Shown here: piece by piece, positions 35,311-47,465 of the stretch
How the letters are laid out: each line of letters opens with the position of its first letter
Numbering within the stretch: the first letter of the stretch is position 1
Source of the DNA: Hepsetus odoe
Lineage: Eukaryota; Chordata; Actinopteri; Characiformes; Hepsetidae
Direction of reading: 5' to 3'
Length of the DNA stretch: 64,000 nucleotides
Assembly: GCA_017165825.1 (NCBI GenBank)
Contig: CM029366.1
Coordinates: 30,969,850 to 31,033,849, forward strand
Notes under the pieces: model-generated
Databases searched by the model: none
Told to the model about the DNA's origin: nothing
The model's input: the letters and a program-made list of their open reading frames with translations, nothing else
Made by a program: the position numbers and the translations under genes

Positions 35311-35549
35311 GAAAGTGACAACCCTTGTCATTGCGAGGTCACAGCACAGCAGACAGTGAACCACAATGAAATTGGACCTCTGCATTTAACCCATGCACAC
35401 TCAAACCCATGCAGCAGTGGGCAGCTATTGAAAGCGCCCGGGGAGCAGTGACGGGGACAGTACCTTGCTCAAGGGTACCTCAGGGCAACCTAATGGGAAG
35501 GGGTTCGAACCCCCGATCCTCCGATCATGCGGCTAACGCCCTAACCACG
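35311..35549 (-). mobile_element. tRNA-derived SINE (family A), copy 3
   Basis: A minus-strand copy with the full body (AGCGCCCGGGGAGCAGTGAC, GGTACCTCAGGGCAACCTAA) and tail. The last part of the tRNA-like head is lost. Confidence 0.88.
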
Positions 35550-37243
35550 TTCAGATAGACCAATATTTTCCATCATCACTCCTTATAAACATTAAAAAGC
35601 AAGTGAAGACTCACTATTGGGCCTGGACAGAAGCTAAAATAAGTTAAAGAAGTTAAGAAGTGTTGTAAACACTGAGATCCCTGGTTCTGTTCACCAGCAC
35701 TAGAAAGGGATCTGAATCAGTACGCACCAGAACACTCTAAACGTCTTTGACTACATCTCAGTGATTGATTTACACAAACATTGAGGCTGATTTGTGAAAC
35801 TGTCTGTGTTATCAAAGAAAGGTTTTATCAGAAGACTGATCACTATCGCTGTTAGGAACAGTTGTGACATTACCATCCCCACACACAAGGCAATCTCACT
35901 CCAGACTGTTCTAATTCTTGGTTCCCCAGTGGTGGAACCAGCTACTAAATCCTATTAGAGCCGGGGCGTCCCTCTCTAACTTTAAAAAGCAAATCTCTTC
36001 TGAGAACAACTCCTCTCCTAACACTCATGCTCACTCATCACTTCACCTCTTCAGCTCATCTGCTGCCCTATTAAATTAGTTCTTAAAGATCACTCAGTTC
36101 TCACTGGTGCTCCTCATTTCTAGATCAATCTGGATAAATGTTTATGAAAAATGGGTAAATGTAAAGACTAAGGGCAGTTATTGCAGCAAACGGGGACCAT
36201 CTCCCTCCATCAGTTCCCTAGTGTCCACAAACTGTTGGACGTATAGTGTAGATGTTTGCATACGTTTGTGCACGTATTCAGTGAGCCTCTCTGCTGGCTA
36301 ATAGTTTGTGACAGTGTCACGTCTCGGCCCATCGATTCTACCTGTAGGGGTTTGCCTCTGGCACAGCATGTTGCCCCTCTTCCACCTCCTCAGGATAATT
36401 GTTCGGCCCCTGAAGCTCCCCCCACCAGGCCCTAATCCCTTCTTTTCAGAACACTAGCAGGGGTCAAGGTGTGTGAGAAGAAAATGTGCAGGGCAGTGTG
36501 GAGGAAGGGGGAAAGGAGAGAAGGAGTGAATGAGAGCGTGATGGGAAAATAAGTAAGAGGAAGTGAGAGAATGGGGAAGAGGAAAAAAAGAGGAGGAAAC
36601 TAGAGAGAGGAGAGAGGAAAACAGAGCAAGAGAGTGAGAAAAGAAGAGAAGAAAAGAAAAGAAAGAACGGCTACTCCTCTGGAATCCAGTTGATTCAGAC
36701 TAATTCAATAATTGCACGTCATTAACGATCATTCTCACCATCAGGCCTGTCAGTGTAATCTCTGTTCCTCACACTCCCTCCAGCTGTGGCACTAATTTGT
36801 CAGGTCACCAACTGAAGCTCTGCGAGGGGCTTAGTGTTACATAGCAAGGCTGTTCTAGAGAGGATGTGACAGTAGCACGTTAGCAAAGGAGGACCTATAC
36901 CACACAAGTGGACAGAGAAATTGTCACAAAGGGTTAAAATTTCCATTACCCGCAAAAAATACTAATATTAATTAATAATAATTAATGAACCGCATCACCA
37001 CTACAATAACTTATTTAACTTGGGAGGCTTCAGTTTGAAGGGGAATTCCACTGATTTTCAATGATTTGGCACAATCAATTACTGTGATGTATTTAACATC
37101 AGAGTTCATTGTTCATTGTGCAGAAATCATCTGAACGAAAACAATTTAGCTTACTTTTGAGAAATAATGTTTATAGAAAATAAATCAAAAACTTCACATG
37201 ATGAAATTACTTAAAATAAACCTAATATCAAATAAAATGGTAT

Positions 37244-37247
<4 letters not shown>
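35550..37247. other. Intergenic with a polypurine tract
   Basis: No gene seen. Positions 36475-36670 are almost entirely G and A on the + strand. Confidence 0.6.
36475..36670. repeat. Polypurine/polypyrimidine tract (about 195 bp)
   Basis: A non-periodic run of G and A with few pyrimidine interruptions, unlike the simple microsatellites elsewhere. Confidence 0.8.
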
Positions 37248-37297
<50 letters not shown>

Positions 37298-37299
37298 CT

Positions 37300-37352
<53 letters not shown>

Positions 37353-37370
37353 CAAGAGAGAGAGAGATAC
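37248..37370. repeat. (CT)n(TA)n(GA)n compound self-complementary microsatellite
   Basis: A CT run (37248-37301), a TA run (37302-37351) and a short GA run (to about 37370) form a near-perfect inverted repeat, since CT pairs with GA and TA with itself. Confidence 0.93.
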
Positions 37371-37427
37371 ACTTTTAAAAAAATTCTCAAAACATAGTTA
37401 AAAACTACTGGTCATAGATTAAAACCT

Positions 37428-37480
37428 TTAACCTTCCAATCCTGGGGCCTAGTCACTAAACACTAAGCCACTGCTGCCCC
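37428..37480 (-). mobile_element. Family A SINE head fragment
   Basis: Only the tRNA-like end is present (CTTCCAATCCTGGGGCCTAG and AAGCCACTGCTGCCCC), minus strand. Confidence 0.65.
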
Positions 37481-37669
37481 AGTTATGAGCTGGGTTTGCT
37501 TCAGTCAGTCAGGTTGAGGTTCAACAGTATTATTAAAAATGAGGTCAGATGACCACCTGAATATATTGAATGAAAAGGTTTTTCCATCAGTAGATTTTTG
37601 CATCCATGATGGTACGGGCATAGCCCAACATGATAATGCCAGGATTAAAAACATGGTTCAAAGAGCTGA

Positions 37670-38412
37670 GACATAGTGATCTGCAGTGAGAGTAGGGAGC
37701 AGCTTGAGGGGAACACAGAGAGATGGAGATATGCTCTAGAGAGGAGAGGAATGAAAGTGAGTAGAACAAAGTAGAACAAAGAATACATGAGTGTGAACAA
37801 AAGGGAGGAAAGTGGAGTGGCTAGGATGGAGGAAGTAGAGGTGGTGGAGGTGGAGTATGAAAACTTGGGATCAACAGTTCAGAGTAACGATGAGTGTGGA
37901 AGAGAGATGAAGAAGAGAGTGTGGGCAGGTTGGAGTGGCTGGAGTGATCTGTGACAGATGGGGACCAGCGAGAGTAAAAGGGAATGTTTACAGGACAGTA
38001 GTGAGACCAGCTATGTTGTACGGGTGACGGTGGCACTGATGAAAAGACAGGAGGTGGAGCTGGAGATGTCAGAGTTAAAGATGCTGAGACGTTCGTTGGG
38101 TTGGATTAGAAATTAGTATATTAAAGGAACAGCTCAGGTTGGATGCTTTGGAGACAAAACTAGAGAAGCAAGGTTGCGTTGGTTTGGGCATGTCCAGAGC
38201 AGAGACGAGGATTATATTGGGAGGAGGATGTTGAAGAGCTGCCAGGAAAGAGGAGAAGAGGAAGACCAAAGAGGAGGTTTATGGATGTGGTGAGAGAGGA
38301 CATGCAGGTGGTTGGTTTGAAGGAGGAAGATGCAGAGGACCGGAAGAAATGGAAATGGATGATCCGCTGTGAAGACCCCTCAGCGGGAGTAGACGAAAGA
38401 AGAAGAACCTAA
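37670..38412 (+). mobile_element. RTE-like LINE 3' fragment, copy 2
   Basis: Carries the end of a non-LTR retrotransposon polymerase in broken frames. DIVICSES lies at its left edge, then a KKRVWAGW-like block, then the C-terminal [20 protein letters not shown] with [10 protein letters not shown]. Several stops and frameshifts are present. The same C-terminus recurs at 44462-45066, 52333-52736 and 55410-56680. It ends near an AAG-rich tail. Confidence 0.85.
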
Positions 38413-38610
38413 TCTCAATCAAAGCTAAAGAAAGAAAACATGTGAGATTTTTTTTAGGATGTACTTTGCAAGATGTTAATTTTTGCAGCACAAATGGAAA
38501 TATGTACCAAAGTTATGTGATGTTGTCATTTATTTCAGCAAACCTCTGCAGTACTGAGTGGCTGCTTCAGCATTAAAAAAGAAGTCCTGTGCAACCTCAC
38601 TCTTTCTATA

Positions 38611-38806
38611 TGGGTACTTGCCTATGGTCCTATGGCTCAAGAGGTCCCAGGTTTGAATCCCACCTCTGGCACTACCACCACTGGGTCCCTGAGCAAGACC
38701 CTTAACCCTGAGTGTCTCCAGGGGGGACTGTCCCTGTAATCAGGACATGGACGTCGCTCTGGATAAGAGCGTCTGCTAAATGCCGTGAATGTAAATGTAA
38801 ATGTAT
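38611..38806 (+). mobile_element. SINE with L2-type 3' tail (family B), best copy
   Basis: The tRNA-like head contains a B-box-like GGTTTGAATCCC. The core is CCTGAGCAAGACCCTTAACC and the tail is CTCTGGATAAGAGCGTCTGC, then TAAATG and a repeated TGTAAA. This tail is shared by fish V-SINE-type elements and CR1/L2 LINEs, which suggests mobilisation by L2 machinery. Confidence 0.85.
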
Positions 38807-39850
38807 ATTCTTCACTCTCACTTCTGAAAATCTTCTTGGTTATCTAGTGTAATTGGGTTAGGCTGTGACCATAGCTTGGTGGGCTTCATGGGCTCATCTT
38901 TTATTGTGGATTGATATTATTCTCAGTGAACTCAGTGTAGCTGCTCATTCTTCAGGGTGGTTTCACTATTCAGCGGTTAAATAAAAATAAATATGAGTTC
39001 ATGGTTGCTATCTGGCTAATAAAGGAGGTGAGCTTTGTGGTTTCACAATGTATATCATTTCAGGCATGTTTTGGCTTAAAATCTATATTAGCTCAGAAAA
39101 TTAACCTTAATGGAGAGAGAGAGAGCATTTCAGCTGTAGGTTGCACAAGTGAAAACAAAATCCCAACCACCTCTGGACCACAGAACCACAGCCTTATAGA
39201 GTCCAAAAAACTTTCTGTTAGCACATTATGTGAAAGCTACCTTCAGGACTTAACGACACATTAAGACAATAATACTTCAGAACCAGTGCCTGGGTAATTA
39301 TGCACAGCTTATTTCTGTAATTATGATACATGATGAAAAAAGCACTATTATGAAGCTTCAGTTTCTATGTAATGGCACTTAGGCAACGGTTCTATCTGAG
39401 GATATTTTTGAAATAACATTTTCGAGAGAACTCTTCCAGTTGTAAAGTCTTAGAATGAAATGAACTGATTAGGTTTTAATTGACTGGTTAGATATGCTAA
39501 GGCAGGTCAAGAAATGGCATTAAGAAAACTCAACAACCACTGGCTCCCTGGAGAATCTGAAAATAAATCCAAATTTTGCAAAATGAAGGGGAAGCCATAA
39601 AATACTGCAAAGGTCTTCCAGTTCATGAATTCCAGTATCGTTTGCAGCTTATCTAAAGGCAGAATTTGGGAGACCAAGGAAACTCTCTAGAAGGGAAAAG
39701 CACATGCCTTTATTTGAAAAGGATGGACTTGCAGGGCGGTTTAGCTGATAGAAGTGTTAATGCACCCTCTCTTATACGGCACTATTTGTATGATCTGCAT
39801 GAAAGAATCCCCAAGAAAACCTTGCCTGCATCTTTATCACCACTGGAAAC
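38807..39850. other. Intergenic, no gene seen
   Basis: AT-rich sequence with no recognised feature. Confidence 0.55.
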
Positions 39851-40036
39851 ATTTACAGCATTTAACAGACGCTCATATCCAGAGCGGCTTACATTTCTCA
39901 ACCACAGGGACGGTCTCCCCAGGAGCAACTTGGGGTTTCGGGTCTTGCTCAGGTGGAATTTGAACTTTTCGAACCTTTCTCTTCCTCCAGTCTCTTGCTC
40001 TGTAGGTGAGTATCCTACCACTAGACCATCAACACC
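39851..40036 (-). mobile_element. Family B SINE, minus-strand copy
   Basis: The + strand shows CATTTAACAGACGCTCATAT, then CCAGAGCGGCTTACA, the core CTTGGGGTTTCGGGTCTTGC, and a head ending CCACTAGACCATCAACACCT. It lies inside open frames that are therefore not genes. Confidence 0.8.
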
Positions 40037-40627
40037 TGAGGTCACAGAGATCAACACCTGAGTAATGAAAAACTATAGCTAGGCAAGAGGTATTCAGGAA
40101 ATTAGTGCCATGGATCAAGTAAAACTAAATATCTGTGTCTGGAGAACAGAAGAAGCAGCGTTTGATGAAAAGTTTTGCTAACTGTTGCTTAAGGTTGGAT
40201 CTGTTATTCTCTGAGGTGTTGGGACAGTCAGTGGCACAGGAAAGGGGAAGGTGGAGGAATGGATTCCACTCAATAGTAGCAAATTTTGAAAGGAAATGTG
40301 ACAATCAAGAAAAAGCATCAAAAAAGTTACTTACAGGCTTCAAAAGATACTTTAAAATGAACCATGAAAAATAGTTTGTAAAGCCCCCTCTACCTCCAAT
40401 CGCCACTGAAAATCTGCGGCGAGATCTTAAACATGCTCTGCAGATGGCAGAGCTAGATGTTTGTGTGAGGCAGTAGGGGTAGGTGAAAATCAGATATTAG
40501 AAATACTTCTATATGGTGGGAGAAAACATTCTGTGATCTGCCAAAGGGGCACTGCTATATACTGAAGTAGGGCGTCCTAAACTGTGTACAGAATATGTAA
40601 TATGGCCAAAGGTGTCCACCTAATATA
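40037..40627. other. Intergenic, no gene seen
   Basis: Unrecognised sequence between two family B SINE copies. Confidence 0.5.
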
Positions 40628-40822
40628 ATGGATCTAATGGTAAGACACTCACCAACAGACCAGACCAAGAGGTCACGGGTTCGAATCCCACCTCCAGCAC
40701 TACCATTATTGGGTTTCTGAGCAAGACCCTTAACCCCTAGTTGCTCCAGGGGGACTGTCCCTGTTGTTAAGTAACATAAGCTGCGCTGGATAAGAGCGTC
40801 AGCTAAATGCTGTAAATGTAAA
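40628..40822 (+). mobile_element. Family B SINE, plus-strand copy
   Basis: Head with GGTTCGAATCCCACC, core GAGCAAGACCCTTAACCCCT, tail CTGGATAAGAGCGTCAGCTA with terminal TGTAAA. Close to the copy at 38611-38806. Confidence 0.85.
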
Positions 40823-42484
40823 CAGTGGTGTTAAAGACTTCTATCTATTTATCTCCAAAATAACATCAAAGTCTCAAAAGTTAACTGAACTGTGAGTTAT
40901 TACAGTGGTTATATTTAAATGAACAACTGCTGCTCTGTAGATCTTTTTGAAGGGCACCTTTGGACAACCATGAGAAACGCTGGGCTGAAGGAGGGTATTC
41001 TGGCTATTGTCTTCAAATGAAATCCAGAAACATTTCTTAGATGGAATCTTGTTGGGTTTGTGTTCTTGATTGCTCCCTGAAAGACCCATTCGTGAGGAAT
41101 TCAGGAGAGAGATAGAGGAGCTGTGAAGGTAGATGGTACCTTCAAACCCACACCCTACCCTCAAGACATGCAAAAAATTTGGCTCCACTGGACAACTTAC
41201 ATGTTTTGTCGATTTTCCAAGTATAAAGAACACAAACGCCCTTCAGAGATACAAAAAAGATAAAAATTGAATAAATAAAGTGCATTTAAAATTTATTTTT
41301 ATTTATTTATTTATTATATTTTATATCTTTTTCTGTAGAATCTGCAGAAAAATTTCATTGAACTCTGCCTTATACATTAGGTTTCTTGGAAATGATCCAG
41401 TGTTATAAATACAATAAATATCTTTAATGTAAATGCCCTTATAACAGTGCCAGTTTCAGTACTTTATAAAACATCTTATATCATCTTGCATCCACTAGCA
41501 CAAGCAGTACATAAAAGGTTAAGTACTGTTTTATAATTATTTAGCGTGAGGTAAAGTCTGATTAGCATGTTTGTGCAGTTATTTGAATGAGTTTCATGAA
41601 TGTGTATATAATATACTGAATAAAATATTAAAACACTGAATTCTGAAGCTTAGTTAATAATGAGCAAATGGTAGAAGGGTCCAGATTATACGAATGAGAT
41701 CACGCTGGCCGTCTTTCATTTGCCTGCTGTGCTGTTAGCATTTTTGGGAGTACTCTTCCCAGTAATAAAACCCTTATGGTTAACCATAAATTAAAGCTTA
41801 TGTTTAGGATGTAAACCATGTGAATTATAGATTGTTCCTTCTTTTCTTTCTCAACATAGCATTTAGCGAGCTGAGACGCATGCCTGTGCCTGCACGGTCC
41901 TTGTTTTTTTCCTCTCTCTTTCTGATTTTTCTTTATGCTCTCGCCTTTGCTTTACTCAGAAAATTCAAAACCCCACGTACGACAAATTTCTTGGAAACTT
42001 TGTCCCAGACTGACTCAGATTGTTCCCAAACTGTTCCTGGGTACGTTTCTGCCCGTTTAAACCATCTGTACAATGAAAACAGCCGTCTGTTATGGTGCGT
42101 TTTCAGCACATGGGAAGCCCTGATCCACCGACAAGGAATTTATAGTATTTGAATCGGGAAAAACGGTTTAATAAATGCTGATAAATAAAAAATATATATA
42201 CTGTGTAAATTAAAATTTTTAAATTATTAAAGGGACTATATAAATGGAATAAATACTAAGTAAATTGATATAAATAATGGCAAAAATTTACCAACAATCT
42301 CATCATTGGCCATCTTTATGATTGACACCGATGGAAGAAAACGACCGTGAGATAACGATGACCATGAAACTAAAACGACATCATATAGGATTATAATTCA
42401 GTTTGAATTTAAAGGAATAGTTCAGCCATGCAAGCTACTACTGAATGGAAGCTATTGAGAATTTATTTGTTTGAATGATGCTAA
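40823..42484. other. Intergenic, no gene seen
   Basis: AT-rich. A 110-codon frame at 41820-42152 has no recognisable similarity or splice context. Confidence 0.5.
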
Positions 42485-42727
42485 GCTGTGACCTAGTGGT
42501 TAGGGACCTGGAAGATCAGAAGGTCATGGGTTCGATTCCCTCACCAGCAGGTTACCCTGAGGTACTCTTGAGCAAGGTACCATCCCCATCACTGCTCCCT
42601 GGGCACTTTCATTAGCTGCCCCCTGCTGCACGTGTTTGTGTGTGGGTTAAATGCAGAGGTTTAAATTCATTGCGGTTCACTGTGTGTTGTGCTATGTTTC
42701 ACAACGGCATGAATAATCACTTTCACT
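42485..42727 (+). mobile_element. tRNA-derived SINE (family A), copy 4
   Basis: A plus-strand copy: A-box-like TGACCTAGTGGTTAGGGAC, B-box-like GGTTCGATTCCC, body TTACCCTGAGGTACTCTTGA, tail ending CACTTTCACTT. Confidence 0.9.
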
Positions 42728-43010
42728 TAATTGGTGATTATTCACTTTCATTCATTGTTAGCAGCATTAGCATATTGACTGAACGATTCCTTTAAAAGGT
42801 TCATATACTACTTATAATGTTGGTGTGAGCCCTGTACCGTAAATGGTACACAGAAATGTAAACAGACTCTTGTTTCTGAAACTTTAAGAGTATGAACTCA
42901 CACGCTACACGTTTTAGGTTCAAATATGTTGCGTTCTGCAAATAAAAAGTGAAATGTGCCAAATGTTTCTTCACTGTGAATGTTGTAATGTATCTGCAAT
43001 TTAAAAAATA

Positions 43011-43257
43011 AAGTGAAAGTGACAACCCTTGTCATTGCAAGGTCACAGCACAGCACAGCACACATGAACCACAACAAAATTGGACCTCTGCATTTAACCC
43101 AAACACAAACACCATGCAGCAGTGGGCAGCTACGGGGGAGTGACGGGGACGGTACCTTGCTCAAGGGTACCTCAGGGCAACCTACTGGTGAGGGAATCGA
43201 ACCCACAATCTTCTGATTGCGGGGGCAACTCCCTAAACACTAGACCAGCACTGCCCC
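43011..43257 (-). mobile_element. tRNA-derived SINE (family A), copy 5
   Basis: A minus-strand copy from AAGTGAAAGTGACAACCCTT to CACTGCCCC, only 0.28 kb from copy 4 and in opposite orientation, giving an inverted pair. Confidence 0.9.
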
Positions 43258-44149
43258 ATTAATTGCCCAATTAGACGATGAAGAACATCTCATTTGACCA
43301 AGAGTGCCAAAAATACTACAAGTAAACTTTGGGGAAGGTGTGCTGGTTTAAGAAGACAGAGCTGATTCTGAATTGTATTGTTTATAATAATAAACTAATT
43401 ATTTAGACAGAGTTTACACTACCGTTCAGTTTGGAATGGCTTATCATATTCACAACATTCCTTATCGTTATAATAAATTATGTCCTTTAAATGTTTGTTT
43501 ATACTTTTTTGGAGACATTATCTGCCGCTCTGGTGTTGAAATATAAAGAATTCTGCACACTAACTTTTTTCAAATTTAATAGCTCTGTTCATCATTCCCG
43601 TCTTCAACGTGGGTGGCAATAATTTTGGAGTGCTGTGTAATGCTCAGACGTGGCTGATTCGCAGGTGGATGTGATATACAGATGAATGAGTGTTTACACT
43701 GCAGCACTTGGACGTTTTGAGGGAGAACATATTTTCACACGGAGACGTGCAGCCGTAATAAAGAAGGCTTCATGAATGAGGCCCAGTAGGAGAAGCGCTG
43801 GAGGCTCCCAGCTCCGGTCGCTCGGTTCAGCCGGGTGGCCGTGTTTTGGTGGTTAGAGAGGGCACCTGTTAAATATTGGTTAGAGGGGAGGGAGGCATGC
43901 AGTCCAGCAATTCCTAGAAATCCTCCCCTCCTCCTGTTCAACGGAGAGCGTTCTCAGAGTGGGCAGGACGGAGAGTGCTTGTATCAGCCTACTGCATTGC
44001 AGGGCGGGACCTCGCACACGTGGAGCAGGCTCTCTTATGTTCACACACACACTCACACACACACAGGCACATACACCCACACTTATACTACTATCTTTAT
44101 AGTGGCTTCCACAGTAATACTTTGCTAAATGTTACATCAGAAGCCAAAC
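43258..44149. other. Intergenic, no gene seen
   Basis: Includes a (CA)n-rich patch at about 44041-44065. Nothing else recognised. Confidence 0.5.
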
Positions 44150-44310
44150 CGACCATTTTTTCTTCTTTTACTTGTGGAAAACGGTTCTTTGCCAAAGAAG
44201 AACCGCACTTCCCTAAAAAGCCTTTCAGTGGCCGGTTCTTTAGGGAAACATTTTTGTGAATGACATCTGAGTGTGAAGAAACCTTTACAATTTATAGAAC
44301 CTGCACTGGA
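44150..44310. repeat. GGTTCTT-rich palindromic MITE-like repeat
   Basis: Two nested inverted pairs are visible: GGTTCTT/AAGAACC, and TTCCCTAAA/TTTAGGGAA around a CCTTTCAGTGG core. Short GGTTCT-based foldback repeats are common in fish genomes and derive from DNA transposons. Family assignment is not possible by eye. Confidence 0.45.
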
Positions 44311-44461
44311 TCTAGAAATGAAATGAAACGAAATGTATAATATTTCCCACGTAGCCAAACTCTAGATACTTCAGTCGGGGAACATAATTCCACCATATTC
44401 AACTGCAGGTATGTTTTTAAGGTGGAACGACTCCATACACCCAGTCCCAAATCCAGGGATT

Positions 44462-45066
44462 CTATTTTTCTGTTCTTCTTCTTCTTTTTCTTTCGGGCTG
44501 CTCCCGTTTAGGGGTCGTCACAGCGGATCAACCGTCTCCATTTCTTCCGGTCCTCTGCATCTTCCTCCTTCAAACCAACCACCTACATGTCCTCTCTCAC
44601 CACCTCCATAAACCTCCTCTTTGGTCTTCCTCTTCTCCTCTTTCCTGGCAGCTCAATCTTCAGCATCCTCCTTCCAATATAATCCTCGTCTCTCCTCTGG
44701 ACATGTCCAAACCAACGCAGCCTTGCTTCTCTAACTTTGTCTCCAAAACATCTAACCTGAGCTGTTCCTCTAATATACTCATTTCTAATCCTGTCCATCC
44801 TCGTCACCCCCAACGAACATCTCAGCATCTTTAACTCTGACACCTCCAGCTCCGCCTCCTGTCTTTTCATCAGTGCCGCCGTCTCCAACCCGTACAACAT
44901 AGATGGTCTCAGTTTTGTCCTGTAAACCTTCCCTTTTACTCACGCTGGTCCCCGTCTGTCACAAATCACTCCAGCCACTCTTCTCCACCCGTTCCAACCT
45001 GCCTGCACTCTCTTCTTCACCTCTCTAACACACCTCCACTCCCTCCATCCTAACCTCTCCACTTTC
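44462..45066 (-). mobile_element. RTE-like LINE 3' fragment, copy 3 (longest open frame)
   Basis: A minus-strand frame of 105 codons (44583-44900) reads MLYGLETAALMKRQEAELEV, then SELKMLRCSLGVTRMDRIRN, later [20 protein letters not shown] and [20 protein letters not shown]. This is the C-terminal domain of a fish RTE-clade-like reverse transcriptase. It ends at an AAG-type tail (+ strand CTTCTTCTTCTTTTTC). The upstream reverse-transcriptase and endonuclease domains are missing, typical of 5' truncation. Confidence 0.9.
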
Positions 45067-46207
45067 TATTTTTCTTTTAAATTTGTTCATTTTTAAATTT
45101 AAATTGTTAAGTTGTGAAAAGCTACAATTCTGCGTTTTGTTTTTCAAAATTGGAGTTTAATGACCACCCTTTACCATTTATACTGCTTTTGTCTTGAAAC
45201 ATTTACCTGTGCAGTATTTTTTTTTTTACATATGCAGTTGTGTTTTCTCATTTTTAGAGTTGATATTGTGTGCTAAAACATGACATGGAGTCCACCTTAT
45301 TGAAGAGCTGGCTGTGTTCCGAAAAACGTTTTGGGAATTTACTTCCAGAGATGATATAGAGGACTATTGACTTCTATTTTGTGGGACCAACATTAGCTTT
45401 GTGACTTCGACCTCAAAACTAAAGAAGCAATTATAAGGTGTATTTATATAAATGTATAAATATATGAGCTTCTTTTCTTTGCCCCACACCGTTTTAGTTA
45501 CCACCCTCTCTTATTTTGTTTGATATATAACTACTATGTGGATGCAGCAGAAGAAACTCAGATGACTTTGACGTACACAAAAAAGTTTTCCCTAAACCTT
45601 TCCTTTAAAACTTTTTAAGTTTTCTCACACTGAAATGAAGAAAGAAAGTGTTTCCGTGCCTTAAGAACCCCTCTTTGAAGCCATTTTAAAATAGTGCAGT
45701 GTTCTCTGTAAAGTTGTATATTATAAAAGAGAGTAAAACAGACCACCCACATGCACACTCGCTGCACAACCAGCGCTTGAGTCAGAGTGACCACAGCACT
45801 CCGGCCTCACATGGCCTTTAGCTTAGCACAGCAGTACACAGAAATACAATCCTGCAGGGAACACTCACTTCACACACATGTGCTTTACACCGCTACCAGC
45901 TAATATGGTCATGTGTAGGGTACGAACAGAGAGCGAGAGAGAGAGAGAGAGAGAGAGAAACATAGATTTCACCATAGGTTTTGTATATAAATACATATAT
46001 ATATATGAAAAAATTGTTTCAATGATTTTTGTGTCAATATCTGTATAATTTTTAATGATGAATTCTATCGTTATTTATACTCTCTTTTGTCTGTTGCTTG
46101 TTTATTAACTCATTATTACTGTAATACGCTTGATGCCTTAGTTTAGTCTTGTGTCAAGAGCAAACCTTGAATTTGGTTAACATTTGGAGGCACTGTTCCA
46201 CAAAGAA

Positions 46208-46472
46208 AAAAAGAAAGAAAGAAAGAAAGAAAGAAACAAACAAAGCAAGCAAAGTAAGCAAGCTCGAAAAAAGAAAGAAAGAAAGAAAGAATGAAACAAA
46301 GCAAGAAAGAAAGAAAGAAAAAAAGAAACAGAATGAAACAAAGCAAGCAAGCAAGATAGAAAGACAGAAAGAAAGGAAGAAACAAAGCAAGCAAGAAAGG
46401 AAGAAAGAAAGAAAGAACAAAGAAACAAAGAATGAAACAAAGCAAGCAAGAAAGAAAGAAGGAAAAAGAATG
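46208..46472. repeat. Degenerate (GAAA)n polypurine tract
   Basis: About 265 bases of AAAG/GAAA units with AAAC and AAGC variants such as GAAACAAAGCAAGC recurring. The Lys/Glu-rich and Phe/Ser/Leu-rich frames on the two strands are artefacts of this composition. Confidence 0.93.
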
Positions 46473-46542
46473 ATCGAATCTATTCTGGTCATTTAAGAAC
46501 TGACTCCATTGACTCATTGATTTACATACAGCAGTTTTTTAT

Positions 46543-46573
46543 TTGTGTGTGTGTGTGTGTGGGGGGGGGGGGG
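46543..46573. repeat. (GT)n(G)n
   Basis: A GT run followed by an uninterrupted run of 13 or more G. Confidence 0.9.
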
Positions 46574-46602
46574 TATTCTGCAGACTATTGTTCTGTTATA
46601 TA

Positions 46603-46823
46603 CGAAAGTGAAAACCCTCGTCATTGTGAAATGCAGCACAGCACAACACAACGAAATTCACACCCATACACACACATGCAGCAGGGGGCAGCTATTGTAG
46701 TCACCTGGGGAGCAGTGACGGAGACGGTACCCTGCTCAAGGATACCTCGGAGAAACCTACTGGTGAGGGAATCGAACCCACACTCCGAGGCCAACTCCCT
46801 AATCACTAGGCCACCGCTGCCCC
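46603..46823 (-). mobile_element. tRNA-derived SINE (family A), copy 6
   Basis: A minus-strand copy with a complete head (CTAGGCCACCGCTGCCCC on the + strand) and slightly diverged body (GGATACCTCGGAGAAACCTA). Confidence 0.88.
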
Positions 46824-47229
46824 ATATGCAAAGAGAGAGAGAGAGAGATAAAGAGAGGAAGAGCTAAAGAGAGGAAGAGAGTGATAAAGAGAGGGGGACG
46901 CTCTGTGGGTAAATCATCAGCATGTCTTTGATTTTGGCTGATTTAAGTGATTTTTGGTGTGGAGCGCGCTCCTGAACTGTGGGGTTTTTTGGTATTGAGA
47001 ACGCCCACTCGTGCAGAGTGTCAGATGATCATTTTTGTTTTTGCTGTAAATGGGGACGGCCCTGTACACTGGTGTTTCCTACCTGTGACTATTTCAATCA
47101 AATAGTTTGAAGAAACCAGATGCCTTGAGTCATTTTAGCACCTGACTCATTTTACTAGGATGTATCTTTAACCACTTTGTCTTACATTAGTACTCTGAAA
47201 AACTGACTTTAACTCCCTTTATTACTTAT

Positions 47230-47261
<32 letters not shown>

Positions 47262-47465
47262 AGTGTGTGTGTGAGTGTATGTGGCTGACAGGAATGATCA
47301 CTATGTTATGCAGGGCTGCAATTTTTGGGAACTTAATTTAGAGCAAAGTGATTCAAAGTGTTTCTCAGAACATTCAAACGTCTGTTCTCAGAGTGTGTGA
47401 ATCCTACGTATCCTGCATCCTGATGAAGACCTTAGAACATTAATTCAGCCATTTGCATTGTGTTT
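46824..47465. other. Intergenic, no gene seen
   Basis: Holds GA-rich sequence at 46828-46895 and a (GT)n patch at 47230-47280. No gene is supported. Confidence 0.55.

Larger units (their letters stand above)
45067..46602. other. Intergenic with simple repeats
   Basis: Contains a (GA)n run at about 45932-45957, a (TA)n patch near 45990-46006, the long GAAA tract at 46208-46472, and (GT)n(G)n at 46543-46573. No gene is supported. Confidence 0.6.

Noticed and set aside
39666..40061. 131-codon frame
   Set aside because: Its second half is a family B SINE in the minus orientation.
41820..42152. 110-codon frame with a hydrophobic N-terminus
   Set aside because: Resembles a signal peptide only because of T-rich sequence; no homology or gene context recognised.
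46143..46517. Phe/Leu/Ser-rich membrane-protein-like frames and Lys-rich frames
   Set aside because: Both strands of a GAAA tract translate this way.
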